Assembly: GCA_015680685.1 (NCBI GenBank) | Contig: MNCI01010097.1 | Span: 68,439-132,438, forward strand | Reading direction: 5' to 3' | Source of the DNA: Gnetum montanum | Lineage: Eukaryota > Streptophyta > Gnetopsida > Gnetales > Gnetaceae | Length of the DNA: 64,000 nt | In this document: positions 24,370 through 37,049 of the stretch, piece by piece | How positions within the stretch are numbered: the stretch's first letter is position 1 | Layout of the letters: each line of letters opens with the position of its first letter | Position numbers and translations under genes: made by a program | The notes under the pieces: model-generated | Told to the model about the DNA's origin: nothing | The model's database searches: none | Seen by the model: the letters and a program-made list of their open reading frames with translations, nothing else

Positions 24370-26012
24370 GATATCCATGAAGAGAAGTAATCCAAGAGGA
24401 AATTCAAGAACAAGAATGAAAGTTGTAAGATACAATGTGCTTCCAATATCCATAGATAGTAAAAACATTAAAAAAAAAAAGACACAACATCCCCTATTAC
24501 CACCATGAACCTTAGAATGACATTGGTATTCATACCCATGCATCCTAGTAGAATTACAAGATTTGGATACTGATGTCTTATATCTACAAGAAGTCTTGCC
24601 ACAGAAATTCTTTTACTAATTCTAGCTAAATTTGGAAAAGATAGGATATAGAGGTATTTATAAGTAAAAAGGTTCTTGTGAAAGTTCTTCTTTCACATCA
24701 TACATATTAACCTATTGCAAAAATCATAATATGCATGGTTGTGTGATCTTTTGTAAAGAAGCCAAGTTTGAATTAGTATACAGATTTGAATAAAGATTAG
24801 AAGATATGATCTTTAAAATCCTAGAACTTTAAATAAGAGGGAAGAAAGAATGAACAATATTTTGAAGAAGTTATATAGCCTTGACATTGATAGTTAAAAT
24901 CTAGTCATAAAGATATGTGTGGTTAATAAACATTTAATTGTCAAATCAATATGTCTAGTTGTTAAACTTTGCCAAGGGGCATACTTGATTATGCAAATTA
25001 AGAAAATTTTAAATAATAAGTTATTCCTAACTCATACTAATATCAATCCAATGCCATAACCCATACTGATATCAATAGAGTGCTATTCATCTTCTATGAA
25101 GACTCTAATGTGAAAGTTGGAAGTAGTTTTTATCAATTCTTAAAATATGGATGTGTAAAAGAATCCTTATGAGACAAACCTGATTTGAAGAAAATGTTTC
25201 CATCAATTCAACATGCAATTCCATTGGCTAGTGCATGTTTTGCTTACTTCAAATCTTTAATAGATTAGTCAAATCCTAGAATTTAGAAATAGATGATGTT
25301 AATGGATAGTACTCATCAAGGACCACAATTTAACAATTACTCTTCCACAATTAATGAAGATGGGTCAACATCATTTTGAGATCCTAGATTATATTTGGTA
25401 TGATGTCTAATTTTTCCAAGTTACAAAGTTACTAGAGTTAATTTCTAAAGAAAAAGTTGAGAAGAAGCAAGATCAAGCCCTTTCATTCTAAAAAAGACCA
25501 TTCAATCATATACACTTATGATAGAACAACTACATCCATTAATTCCCAAGGTTAATCAAGATCAAGGAGACTCTTAATCTTACTTTTATTTTTAACCTTC
25601 CTATTTTCTTTATCATTTAATTTATATTTTAATTTGATATGTAAAATATCTAAGGTAATGAAAGTTGAAAATAAGGATTTGTCCAACCTACTTGGATAAC
25701 TAGATATGAGTTGCACTTTGTGTAACTTTGGTTAGGACTAGTGATTGGTGGTTGGTAGATCTTTAATTGATCTCTTGTTATTATCTTAAAGAATGAGTTA
25801 AGTATTAATAAAATAACATTTAAATTTCCATATATTATTTTCACATATATTTTATTTGCAAAATGAGCAAGAGAACATTAAGATATACAACTTCAAGTCC
25901 AAAGGAGAAATCAAATTATTGGAGCATAGGAGCATAAAAGGAGCATTGGAGATGCAAAAAGATAGTAAATGTGAACTCATTTAAGAATGAACGAAACCTA
26001 AGGGGGCTAGAT
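24370..26012. other. AT-rich stretch, no recognised gene
   Basis: I found no domain. It ends with CGAAACCTAAGGGGGCTAGAT, which looks like a polypurine tract, so part of it may be the decayed 3' body of an unidentified retroelement. Confidence 0.4.
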
Positions 26013-26512
26013 TGTAATGTTCACATTCCTAAATGGTGTTATTGCATGAGGAAGATGGTGTCTTTTCATAATAAGTGTTGTAATTATTGTAACAATACCC
26101 CAAAGGGAAAGTTGTAATTAATACTTGAAATGACATGTTGTAATAATGGACATGCCTTTCAAGATGACCTTTGGGGGTTTGACCTGTGGTATTTATACTC
26201 AAGCATTAAAGGTCATATTAGCATAGAGTTGTGGATCCAATAAAGATGAGTAATAGGTGTTAGGTGAAGTAAGACAAGAAGAGGACTAGCCATTGCTTCT
26301 AGACAGTGATAGGCCTAACTGTGATGGTAATGTTGGACTACCTCTAAGGGATAGATGTTGAAGGAAGATAACCCCAAAGAACACCTAGAGCATGACCCTA
26401 ATACCCTATTTCACATCAATAAAACACTCTTTATCTCTTTCCTTCTACATTTTTCATACTATCTTCTTATTCATAATGTCTAATATAACATATATTTGAC
26501 ATTTATATCACA
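26013..26512 (+). repeat. Possible LTR after a polypurine tract
   Basis: It begins TGTAATGTTCACATTCC directly after AAGGGGGCTAGAT and could end TTTATATCACA at 26512 (TG...CA). It contains a GTATTTATA box near 26190 and CAATAAAAC near 26421. No second copy lies in the window, so this rests only on boundary signals. Confidence 0.35.
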
Positions 26513-27065
26513 TTTTTGCTTGAAAACAAGAAAGCTAGCTATCTTTAATTAATTGATTAGAAGATTATAATAGGGTTATCGAAATCCACAACATCCAAAA
26601 CCTTTCACACTTAAATGATATTGTAGAGCATGAGGATCTACAACCACCACACAATGGCTATTCTCAATGCAAGACATAACCAATAGAGAGATTCTCCCAC
26701 AAGCCAGAAATGAGATATCAACATAAAAGCAAGACTAGAACACACTAGTCTACATAATTGACCATGGAGCTACAACCTCTATGCACTCACTCGATGTGCT
26801 CCCACAGCTTGCCCAATCGCATCTCACAACTCTCTCTCTTATTCATGCTTAGTTTTGTGAAGTACATCAATATTTATGAACAAAAAAAACATACAAATCC
26901 CAAAAATCTTCCCTCAACTCAATTTAAGGTTCTACAATTGTTTTACAAGTCTTCTCACCTTCTCCCTAGTTGTTTCCATCATTTTCCAACTTGCCTTGAT
27001 TGTTTCCCAAATTGGGATATGTGTTTTTGGAAGTTTCGGTGATCATACAAGTTATCTTTGATCTT
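26513..27065. other. Non-coding stretch, nothing recognised
   Basis: Open frames at 26758-27061 overlap in several phases and resemble no family that I know. I treat them as chance. Confidence 0.4.
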
Positions 27066-27345
27066 GGGAAGATGTCTCATGTGATAGCCTAGCTCTCAGA
27101 GAAGACATCTCCTATTTTGACAAGACATCTCCTTTGGGGATGAGATGTCTTCGTCGTTGGCAGTACATCTTGCACAAGATGTCTCCTACAACACCATGAT
27201 GTCTTGTTGAAGGCATCTTCTCCTGGGGCAAGAAGTCTTGCTCGAGATGTAAGGAAAATGAGCATGATGTCTCCTCTCACCTCAAGATGTCTTCTATCAC
27301 CCTAGGCCTCAACCAAGACGTCTTCTTGTCTCCTAAGACATCTTC
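27066..27345 (+). repeat. Orphan array of AGATGTCT/AGACATCT motifs
   Basis: At least nine exact or near copies of AGATGTCT, AGACATCT or AGACGTCT occur at about 20-35-bp spacing (for example near 27069, 27103, 27123, 27142, 27178, 27264, 27283, 27316 and 27337). The same motif fills the U3 of the copia LTRs at 10151, 18492 and 23090, but the sequence between motifs is more GC-rich here and no LTR boundary is visible. It may be the U3 of a different subfamily. Confidence 0.7.
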
Positions 27346-27794
27346 TTCAAGCTTGAAACTTGCAAATATAATTGTAGGAAAGAACAAAGGGGATCAAAAG
27401 AGGTGTCCCTACACCACTGTTGCAGTAATTGAGATAAAAGTATTAAACCAAAAAAGCTGCAATATCTTATGGGATATACCTATGATAATGCAAAGTGCAA
27501 CACAACTACAATTAAGAATCATAACCTATAATATCAATAATCAAGACCTCCTAGAAAAAGATGTGATGGAAAAAAAGTAAACATAGTAATAAGTTGGTAA
27601 GAGAGAATGGAGTTTGCAGGTAAATTATATTAAGGTTGTTTTCTTTTGTCCATTTATTTTATATGTTTTAACTTTAATTTTATTTTTCTAAATTTAATTT
27701 TCCTTGAACAAATTTATTGGAATTATCGCGGTTTGCCCAAATTCATAAAAAGTGAGAAAGATTTCAGACGGGAGTCAAACCGACTCAGTAGCAG

Positions 27795-28320
27795 AGTATG
27801 CACAATGAAGACGTCCCTAATTAACGAGGCCATCAATGAATTCCTTAACAGTGAAGAACGTGGCGTCAGCATGGCTCTGCAAAACACGAAACCCCGGCCA
27901 ATTCACACGGGCCGCTGTGGCTGAGCCAGGTCCGAAGTTGGCAAACTTGGGGTACAACAATGTCGACAATGCAAATTCAGCGTCCCATGCAAGCCAACCT
28001 ACAGAATCCATCACGTCGCCGATGTATGACTACATGACAACGGTACGCGAGTACTCCTTCCACAGACGGCCCAGGTACGTGGGAAAATGCTTGGCGGCCT
28101 GCATCGAATCGGGGTCCCCGGTGCTTATGGAGATTCGTTCAGCGTTGCCGAAGATGAATTCGACTGTTCCTGAGATTCTGCAGTCGCGGAAGAGGTGGCG
28201 CAGGCAATAGATGTACGGAATGTCCTGGTATGCTTTGATTTTGCAGCGGTGTTATGCCCAGCCCACTGTGTTCAGGAATGCTATGTCTTGCACCATGAAT
28301 CCGCTCCCTGTCACCGCTGA
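27795..28320 (-). pseudogene. Pectin methylesterase (pectinesterase) pseudogene fragment
   Basis: Pectin methylesterases de-esterify pectin in the cell wall. On the minus strand one frame reads AVTGSGFMVQDIAFLNTVG, then YQDIPYIYCLRHLFRDC, GTVEFIFGNA, TYLGRLWKEYSRTVVM, SYIGDVMDSVGWLAW, FALSTLLYPKFANFGPGS and VNWPGFRVL, ending near FIDGLVN. This is the order of the C-terminal half of the catalytic domain. Two stops interrupt it (one after the NTVGWA segment, one after TVVM, where family members have Q). About 20 residues are missing after NTVG and about 40 after the FIFGNA motif. The catalytic Asp of GTVDFIFGN is Glu here; the Asp of YQD and the Arg of LGR remain. GC content is higher than the surroundings. 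It is the only host-type gene recognised in the window. Confidence 0.88.
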
Positions 28321-28649
28321 GGATTTTCAACACAGCGATAGCTTTAGATTGGTAGATTTCAATGTAGGCGTTAAATGAAATGTTCTTCCAACGAAGATGT
28401 ACAGAGATGAAAATTCAGAAGTATTTTGGTTTATTTTGTTTGGATTTTCTGCAAATGAGTTGTAATTGATGATTCATTTGTGTAAGATTTGAAACGGGCT
28501 TTGACTGAAAATGAACGTTAATGAAGTTCTCAAAAGCCTAGGTTGTTGAAAAGACTGATTGTGTCATAATTTGAAAAAGAACCTAAAACAGCGAACTTTT
28601 CGCGTATGAACAGAGGAAACAAGATTCTTGAAAATAAATACTGAAGGAG

Positions 28650-28659
28650 TTTTTTTTTT

Positions 28660-28690
<31 letters not shown>

Positions 28691-28699
28691 GTGTGTGTG
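28650..28699. repeat. Compound homopolymer T20 G20 (TG)5
   Basis: A run of T, then a run of G, then TG dinucleotides. The T run could be the poly(A) tail of the minus-strand LINE to its right, with the G/TG part secondary. Run lengths in an assembly are unreliable. Confidence 0.8.
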
Positions 28700-28989
28700 G
28701 AAGAGAAGTAAAAGAGTAACAAATACATAATCTACCACATAGATTAGATAGGGAAGGAAAACTTTAATTATTGGGGATGTTACTTTGGGAAACGTTTTCA
28801 TAAATAATCAATCTTGAAAGAAAGAAACCCAATCCGGAGAACTACCATCCACTAAGANTGTTTTCATAAATAATCAATCTTGAAAGAAAGAAACCCAATC
28901 CGGAGAACTACCATCCACTAAGATCAATTGACTTGGTAGAAGAGAAAGATTGGCAGAAAATTGGACAAGGCACATAATGCTCGAGAATA

Positions 28990-31400
28990 TACAGAGAGAC
29001 TTTCATTTAGTGACTCCACTCAAATTTAAGTGTAGCAATTCCTGTTGAAGAAGGTTGCTTGAAATGGCATGTCTTTCCCAAGGTTGCAAGAGATGAATCA
29101 ACTGATGAATATCCATTTTGAACTTTGATGCTTGAGATTTAAGTTGGAAATGAATGAGGTGGAAGATCTGCGGTTTCTCCATAATAGTTAGATGATATAT
29201 ATTGGAATAATCAATCCTTTGAAAGATAACATTACATCTACACTTCCAAATATAATATAGAATAATAGGCCTAACAATTTTCCACAAAAAGATGAAATTA
29301 GTAAAAGTGGTGGGCAAAAAGCCAAATATGACATCATCTTGAGATAGCTTGCATGAAGGAATAACTTTGGAGGCCCATGTCCACACATGCTATGCGAAGG
29401 GGCATTACCAAAACACATGAACAAAATCCTCTTTACCACCACAGAGAGGGCAAGTAGGAGTGTAAATCCTAAGATATTTGAGACATTTGTTGATAGGTAA
29501 ACCTTGTGAAGGAGACATGAGAGAAATTATTGAGTTTTAGGGAGAGTTGGTAGTTTCCAAATATGTTGGAAGAGGGGGATCCAGAATTGTTCTGACCCTT
29601 GTTTGTGCCAAGACTTGTTACATTGTTTAATGATACTTGATAAGTTATGCAAAAGTTGAAAAGGAACATGTAGTTTGTAAGGTAGAAGGTTTGACCCATT
29701 AATTCATTGAAGGCCATGAAAAATACTTTGCAGTGAAATGTTTAGCTGCAAATGGCAATGAGGAAAAGTATAAACCTGAGCTAGGCAATGGTGCATTACT
29801 TTAGACGCCCCAATATAGATTATTAAACACTTTCCTAGAAATTCATTGATCGACAAGTCTAAGACAACTAAGAGAAATAACTCCCTTCCAAAACCAAGAG
29901 GCAGCAACCTTAGCCATTGTAATGGCAAGGGGAATGAGCAACAAAGGTAACCATCATGGATACAACTTAGAGAGAAGAGTAGGATTGATCTTGACATTAG
30001 TCCAATCTATATAATGGTGTAGAATTTGCCAAGCCCTCCTAATGCTTTTGAAAACATGAGATTCGGGAATAATGATAGTGTGGGGGGAAAGGATCCAATT
30101 AATGAAGTGGATGCTTTTCCAGAAGGGCTTTTTTTTTTTTTTAGGAAACACTTGTTGAAGCCTTAATTGGAGGAGAGTCCCAATAGTGTCTAGGGCATCT
30201 AGATACTAAACCAACCACTTAGCAACTAAGGTAATCCCTTGCGTAAAAGAGTTCAGAAGACCTAAGCCACCCTTATTCTTAAGAAGAGTAATAATATTCC
30301 AAGAAACATGATGGAAGCCTTTTTGAAAATCTTTAGAGGACCACATGAAGTCTCGAAATAATTGTTCAAGCTTTTGATAAGAAGCTTGGGAGGGGCCCCA
30401 ACATGAAAAATAATACACATAGGTAGATGCATAGATAAACTTACAAATGAGGTATGTACCAACTAGAGTGAGGGATTTAGTTTTCCATTTTTTAATTTTC
30501 TTTTGAATCCAAAAAATAACATGCTTCCAGAGAATAGAGGTAGAACCTCTAAAACAAAAGGGAATTCCCATAATCTTAATGATATCTTGATCTTGAAGAA
30601 GCTTTCGATTATAGTTGGTCACATGACTATAGTTATTGGCAAAGCTATAAATAGAAGATTCATTCTAATTAATAGTGGAACGTGAGAGTGAGCAATATTG
30701 CTCCACCTAGGATAAGAGCCAATGCAAATTATCAACAGTGTTCTGAATTAGAAAAAAGGAATCATTGGCAAAATGCATGTTAAGAAGTTGATGTTGAGGT
30801 GAAGAGATGCAGATGCTGGTGAGAACTTCATTTTGAAATATCATAGTTTAACTAATGACAAAGAAAGTCAACTTCAATGATGAATAGTTAAGAGGTAAGA
30901 GGACATCCTTGCTGCACTAACGTATGGATAGGAAAGGGAGAGCTGATGCAAAGGTAGTGGCTATTCTTGGGGTAGCATCCGAGAAGAAGCATTTCACCAT
31001 ATGTAGGAACATAGGGCCAAAACCAAGTTTAGTCATGTTCTACAACATAAAATCCCACCTTATGTTGTCATAGGCCTTAGCATAGTCAAGCTTCATTAGG
31101 AAAATATCTTGACCATCATCCTCCACCCACTTGAGACCTTCCCACACGATAATCACATTATTTAAAATATATCTACTAGGAACAAATCCTATTTGCTAGG
31201 GAGATATAATTTGGCAAAGAATTTTCTTCAAACGTAAGGCTAAGCACTTGGCCCAAATTTTATACACTACGTTAAGGAGAGTGATGGGACATCAATTAGA
31301 GATACGGGTAGGATCCCTGGACTTAGGAAGGACTCGAATAATCTCCTGATTTAAATTGGGCCCAAGGGAACTAATAAGGATTTAAATACTAGAGGAGTTT
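28990..31400 (-). pseudogene. L1-type LINE: RT and C-terminal zinc region, 5' truncated
   Basis: Reading on the minus strand: RT begins near 31377 with NLNQEIIRVLPKS, then TLLNVVYKIWAKCLALRLKK, GFVPSRYILNNVIIVWEGLK, LMKLDYAKAYDNIRWDF and LGFGPMF. Next comes the region downstream of RT (30622-30206) with GIPFCFRGSTSILW, KWKTKSLTLVGTYL, FRDFMWSSKDFQKGFHHVSW and KNKGGLGLLN. Last is the zf-RVT-like segment (29470-29003) with GGKEDFVHVFW and VWTWASKVI. No endonuclease is seen upstream, so the copy is 5' truncated. The frame is broken by stops and shifts. A 64-bp exact duplication around an N at 28858 lies just outside its 3' end. Confidence 0.9.
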
Positions 31401-31849
31401 GAAATGGCTGGGATCTAAGATGTACCATTGGAGATTCCACATGTCTTTGGATTGTAGTTGAATGTAGGAAAGGCATCATGATAGATCCTCTATATGAGTT
31501 TTTAAGATGCAAATTGAATCGGAATGCACTAAACAGCTGGAACATTTGCAAAATTTTTTTTTTATAAAAAAATAGAGGATTCCTCAAATAATTTATTTAA
31601 TAATAGACACATTGCAAGATTACCAAAGGATGTAGAGTTGAAAGTGATGTAGTTATTGATAGTGTTACGGTTGCTAGTGGTTATGCTAGTGTCAGTCGTG
31701 TGACCCATGTGCATGCGATTAGTCTTGGACTTGCCCACTTGCACATACTCCTCATAAACACTAGTCTTCACAAGATTAATCTATTCAATCTATTGTAACC
31801 GTGATATTTATGAAATTTTTGGTCTTGTTCTATGCCACGACCACATCTA

Positions 31850-32215
31850 GCTTAATGTAAGCTATTTTAGATATATGTAATGTAATCAATGTTTATCTCT
31901 AGTCATTTTGTTATTATTAGTGTTTAATATACATCTAGTTAACATTACTTGTGGATGTCTATCTTATACTATAAATATGATTAAAGGGGATTTTGAAGGC
32001 AGCATATTTGCTTTCATCTTTGTATTATTTTCCTTCTCATTCTCTTTTGTCTATTGTGCTTGAGTAATTCTCTTTAGACTGATAAAGATCCAAGAGCCTA
32101 TTTCCTACTCATTTCTTCTAGTTTTTTTCCCATAATATAGTCTTGCATTTTTTAATTTTGTTTCCTATCTTCATTGCTATAATAATTACAAGCATCATAA
32201 GTAGTATTACTACAA
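31850..32215 (+). repeat. Partial 5' LTR of copia element C
   Basis: This region resembles 34830-35171: GTTTATCTCTAGTCATTTTG, GGATGTCTATCTTATACTAT then AAATATGATTAAA, TTTGCTTTCATCTTTGT and AATTCTCTTTAGACTGATAAA. The shared TATAAATATG box suggests the U3/R boundary. The left part of the LTR is not recognisable here. Confidence 0.7.
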
Positions 32216-32921
32216 GGTTCTATTCATAGTTCTACTTTTGTTGGTTGTTTTGCTAGGTTTTATTTTTTCGAAGGTTTTTTTTATTGATTTTAAGTGATAA
32301 AATATAAAGAATCTTAGGCAAGTGGTTGTTGAATTTAACTTTTTTGGCAAGTGGTTGCTGAATTATGCTTTACAAGCAATCAAATTGGAAGAGCCTCGAT
32401 AATAAATTAGGACATGAATTTTTCTATATTGTGTAATGTTTCTAAAATCTAGAAAATATGTTATATATCAAAGCCTAATTCCTCCTCATTGCCAATAGGG
32501 AGATTTTGCACATTTGTACATAGTTTCTTGGGGTTGATGTCACTAGAAGAGTTTCTTGGAGTTGATGATATTATGAGAGCTTTTTGATGCATTGATTTTG
32601 GTCCAAAGTTGGGAAGATTTGTGATAGAAAGTAAAAATCCAATTCAAGTATGAAAATTTTGAAAAGATGTATACTATATTTATTGGTTTTAATAAAAATT
32701 CAAGGGTCTTCATCCCTTAGCAGGAGACATTGCTCCTGACCAATAAGATATAAAAAAAGTATAACAGAAGATTTAAGAGAAGATGAAGAAATAAAGTATG
32801 AACCATAATTCTCCATCAATTTCACAACCCCTAAAATAGTCTGGTTGTATAAGAAAATTACTCATTTGGGTTTGAGGATAAAATTCTAATTGCTGAAGCT
32901 AAACCACTTACTTATGATGAA

Positions 32922-33017
32922 GCATGTATATCTCTTTATCATGAAGAGTAAAAGCATATATATCTCTTTATCATTAAGATTGAAAGCATATATATCTCTT
33001 TATCATGAAGAGTGGAA
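32922..33017 (+). repeat. 32-bp tandem triplication
   Basis: Three near-identical 32-bp copies start at 32922, 32954 and 32986, each containing TATATCTCTTTATCAT. They lie in the coding region just before the copia C RT. In frame the original read ISLYHEEWKGVMDDEM. The two extra units add 64 bp and break the frame. Confidence 0.9.
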
Positions 33018-34690
33018 GGGAGTGATGGATGATGAGATGTCCTCTATTCATAAGAATAAGATATGAGAATTAGGTGAACCACCATATGATAGAAAACTAA
33101 TTGGATGTAAGTAGGTATTCAGAATTAAATCTGGTAACTACTTTAAAGCTCATCTTGTTGCTAAAGGTTATTCCCAAAGGAAGGAAATTAATTATAATGA
33201 AATCCTTTTTTGGTAAACTTAACATATCTTAATCATTGTTATCAATGCAATGGCTTATGATCAAGAATAAATAAATGTGAAAAACGTTTTCTTTTTCAAT
33301 GATAATGTTGAGGAGATATTGAAATAAAATATATATGTATAATATAGTTTGTAAAATGTGCACTAAGAATGTGAAATGAAACATTTATTAATCACATGTT
33401 AAGCCTTGGATTTAGCTTGTGGGACTTGTATATAAAGAGTCTTAGCTTTAACATGTTCAACTTGTGTATTAAAAGTCTTAGCATGAGCATATAGGATTTG
33501 TATGCATACTAAAATGTCATGTTGTAAGCTTGGAGGACTTGTTTTTATATGTTGAAAGTCTTGGCCCAAAGCCTAAAAGACTTATAGCACTTATATATAT
33601 GTCAAAAGTATTAGATCAAAGCATAGAGAACTTGTATATGTATGTTTAAAGTACAAATGGAAAACACCATTATGTTTCTATATGTAATATACATGCTAAT
33701 AAAAATAATGTAAAATTAGTAGCATACATGAGATTAAAATGTTAAATCTTTACTCAATTTGAGATATGAAAAAATATTGGTATTACAAGGAAAAAATTGG
33801 CCATGAAAGCTTGATAACATAGCGTTTGACTTGGAAAATCTACATATGTTGGAAAGGCTCAATATGAAAGATTGCAAACTAGATAATTAGTTGATAACCA
33901 CATCCTATGAAATTGAAATAAAATTTTTAGTTGAATAATGTCCAAATAAAGAAAAAAGTCTTTGGTGAAAATTCCATGAGTTTATTATAGAAATTTCATA
34001 TGCTAGTATTGTTAGCAGTTTCATGTATGTGATGGTTAATACCAAACCAGATATTGTATACATTGTTTGAAAACTTAGTATGTATGTCTAATCTAGGGAA
34101 ACAATACTAGATTACTATGAAATGAGTTTTCCCATATCTTCATTGTACAATGAAGTTTGGTATTTTTTATTAAAGTGATCAATCAATTCTACATGGCTAT
34201 GTGGATGCTAAATAGGATAGGGATCTAGAAAATGGAAAATCTACTAGTGGGTATGTGTTTAATCTCTTTGGTGGTGCTATCTGATTAATAAGCCAATTGT
34301 AGTCTTACATAGCTCATTCTACTACTAAAGTAGAATATGTTGCTGGAAACCTAGTTAGTTAAGAGGCAACATGGCTTCAGAGAATGGTGGCTAAACTCAG
34401 TATTTATAAAAGAATTATGAAAATTGGTTATGATAACCAAAGTGCAATTTACATATCCAAGAATCCCAGTTTTCACAATTGAATAAAGCATATAGAAATA
34501 CAATGTCACTATATGTAAAAGTAGATCGATAGAAAACAAAATCTTCTAGTATAAATTAAGATAGAAGAAAATCCTATTGATATGATGACAAAATAATTAT
34601 TTGTTGAAAAATTTCTATGGTGTTGAACAAATTTTAGTATCATGAAAGGTGATATTATCTAAGGTCTAGATTAGGCCTAATAGTAGCTTT
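33000..34690 (+). pseudogene. Copia element C pol remnants: RT start and RNase H
   Basis: The RT start (about 33010-33320) reads WKGVMDDEMSS, RKLIGC, VFRIKSG, AHLVAKGYSQRKEINYNE and INVKNVFFFND. Most of the RT, including the YVDD segment, is lost. RNase H (about 34190-34620) reads HGYVDAK, GKSTSGYVFNLFGGAI, AHSTTKVEYVAGN, DNQSAIYISKNPSFHN and IEENPIDMMTK. These are standard Ty1/copia motifs. The pieces are separated by non-coding DNA that includes a ~40-bp tandem repeat. The copy is dead. Confidence 0.85.
33410..33660 (+). repeat. Degenerate ~40-bp tandem repeat, about six copies
   Basis: A unit like GGACTTGTATATA...AAAAGTCTTAGC recurs near 33420, 33462, 33500, 33538, 33582 and 33630. It lies between the RT and RNase H remnants of copia element C, in place of lost coding sequence. 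Confidence 0.7.
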
Positions 34691-34708
34691 ACCTTAAATA
34701 GGGAGAAT

Positions 34709-35171
34709 TGTAAGTAAAGTAAAGGAAACCTATCATTCACATAAGCTCTAATATAGTTATCTCATTAGTTACAAGTACTATTATTTTTTAATTATGTTGT
34801 TACTATATTTATGCTATGATATACTGCAGTGTTGTATATTTAACTACAAATATCTACAATGTAGTCAATGTAAACTATTGTTTATCTCTAGTTATTTTGT
34901 TACTATTAATGTCCAATTTACATTTGGTTAACACTAGTTGTAGATGTCCATCCTATTCTATAAATATGATTAAAAGAGGTTTTGAAAGGAGTGTATTTTG
35001 CTTTCATCTTTGTGCTTCTGCTTTCCTATTTTGTCTTATTCATTATACTTGTATAATTCTCTTTGAGTTGATAAAATTTCAAGATCCTATATCTTGTTGG
35101 TGGTTTTCTAGTTTTTCTCCATGATATATTCTTAGGTTTTTTTAATTTTATGTCTTATCTTAGTTATCGCA
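34709..35171 (+). repeat. 3' LTR of copia element C
   Basis: It starts TGTAAGTAAAGTAAAGG after the purine-rich AAATAGGGAGAAT and ends near TTAGTTATCGCA. The right two thirds match 31850-32215, and a CTATAAATATG box lies near 34958. Confidence 0.7.
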
Positions 35172-37044
35172 AATGATCTTGAGCATCTCACAGAGTACAT
35201 GCATTGCCTATACATCTAAATGTATTACTAAAAGTGATAGAGTGTAAGTTACAATGGTTTTTTAAATCCTAAAAAATGCACTTCATCTAAGTGAAGTAAG
35301 CTTAGTTATCTATCAAAAGATTCCTTGAGATGGATTTCTAGGTTAAACTTCATATCAATGTGTAACTAAAATCCATAAAAATGCTTTTTCATGGAGTCCA
35401 TTTTCTAGTATGAGTTGACAAATTTGTAATATGTGAAACCAAAATGTTGTTAGTCTACTACCTTCCACATCCTTGTAACCATGAATGAAATGCTCTAGAT
35501 TTCATCTCCTCTAATAAAAAATTTGCAAGAAGTGTATATTTTTAAAAATTACCTACTTGTATGTTTGTTCTACCTTCATTCTAATAATGATGTGTTATTT
35601 TAGTGGTAAGAGCATTGACCTATAAAATTACATCACATGTTTCATTTCAATAGACTACAAGATTCATGTAGATATTCATAATCATATCATAAGTTAAGGA
35701 AAAGGTTATCTTTGGCCTTATTAAGAAGTGAATACACTATGGTATTTGATATACATACATGATCATATTAAAAGATGATGTGTTCCTAACCTCATTGCCA
35801 TGGTATGTCCATCATGAAAAGAGGCACCTTTGCATATACATATGCACAAAATAAAACAACATATAAAATATTATTCCAAAATTTGATCTTTCTTCATCCA
35901 TCATTTCTCTTTGCTTGGTAGTAGCATTCAACTTGTAGCTATTCACTATTTTTAGCAACATGCTCTACTAGGCATTTTCTTTATTTTCTTAGCTAGTTTT
36001 CTTACTAATGGTGCATTGAAACACCTCTCCTATTGTCCATTGTCAATGTTGTCACTAAGTACAAGGTTTTCAAATTTAGATATGTATTCATATTAATGTA
36101 TAGTGGCATTTGGATTCATGGTAGTTTTCTTTGTTTCACAACTGTAACTAAGCAGCATGGTGATTATTATAGTGCACACTACATTTTCGAATTGATAACT
36201 ACTAAAAAGTTGAGTTCTTTTTGGATCATTCAACATCTTTCATTTTGGCATCCATGGTGAGTTAAATTTTTTCTAATAAAAATCCATATTTATTGCTAAA
36301 TGAGAAAAATGATAATGTTATGCAACGCTTAGAATTTTTGTTTGATATCTTGTAGAATTGTTGTCTTTAGAAAAACGTCTTTGTGTTTTATTGTGTTAAA
36401 GAATTTTAAATCCATAAAATCATATTAATGAAAATACAATATTTATGTAATTCATGATATTTATTGAATGTGATGGTGATTGTATTTCTCATTTTCATTT
36501 AAAATCTACGAATATTTTTATATATCTTTGATGAAAGTTAGTACTTTTTCATGGTAATATTAAAAAGGTACTTTGTTACAAACCATATCCTCCTATTAAA
36601 CAAGTTTGTAGTGTAAATCCATAATACAATTTAGCTAGCAACAACAAATTGAAGATTATTTTAAGTGTAATTAGAGTTCAGTACATATTTCCAAGAAAGC
36701 ATTGAACTTTATTAAAACATATTATATAAACTATTTTGGTTGTTAAACATTTATAGGGATAGTTTAAAAGAACAATCATAAAGTATAAAACTTTGTATTC
36801 ATACAATTTTTAAATAGTCATATAAAAGGTTCTAACTATAGTTTTGATTTCTCTCTTAACATTTTAGGATCCTAAGTTTTATTAGATTAATTTAATTGAG
36901 CCTTTTTTGTAAAATCATTATATATCTTAGCATATGTTAATTACATCAAATCCATGACTTCTAAATAATACCATTAACAAATGGTAATATTTCGAAGCAT
37001 CATTTAGAATGATGGCATCATGTTTCTTTCTTAGGTAAAAAAGG
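35172..37044. other. AT-rich stretch, nothing recognised
   Basis: No gene, LTR or array was found. The last five bases before the next element (37045-37049, GTCAC) are its target duplication. Confidence 0.5.
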
Positions 37045-37049
37045 GTCAC

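Noticed and set aside
26758-27061. Overlapping 94- and 61-residue frames
   Set aside because: Low-complexity, in two phases of the same DNA, with no domain or codon signal.
28139-28333. 64-residue minus-strand frame at the pectin methylesterase locus
   Set aside because: It is an out-of-frame shadow; the pectin methylesterase motifs lie in the frame shifted by two bases.
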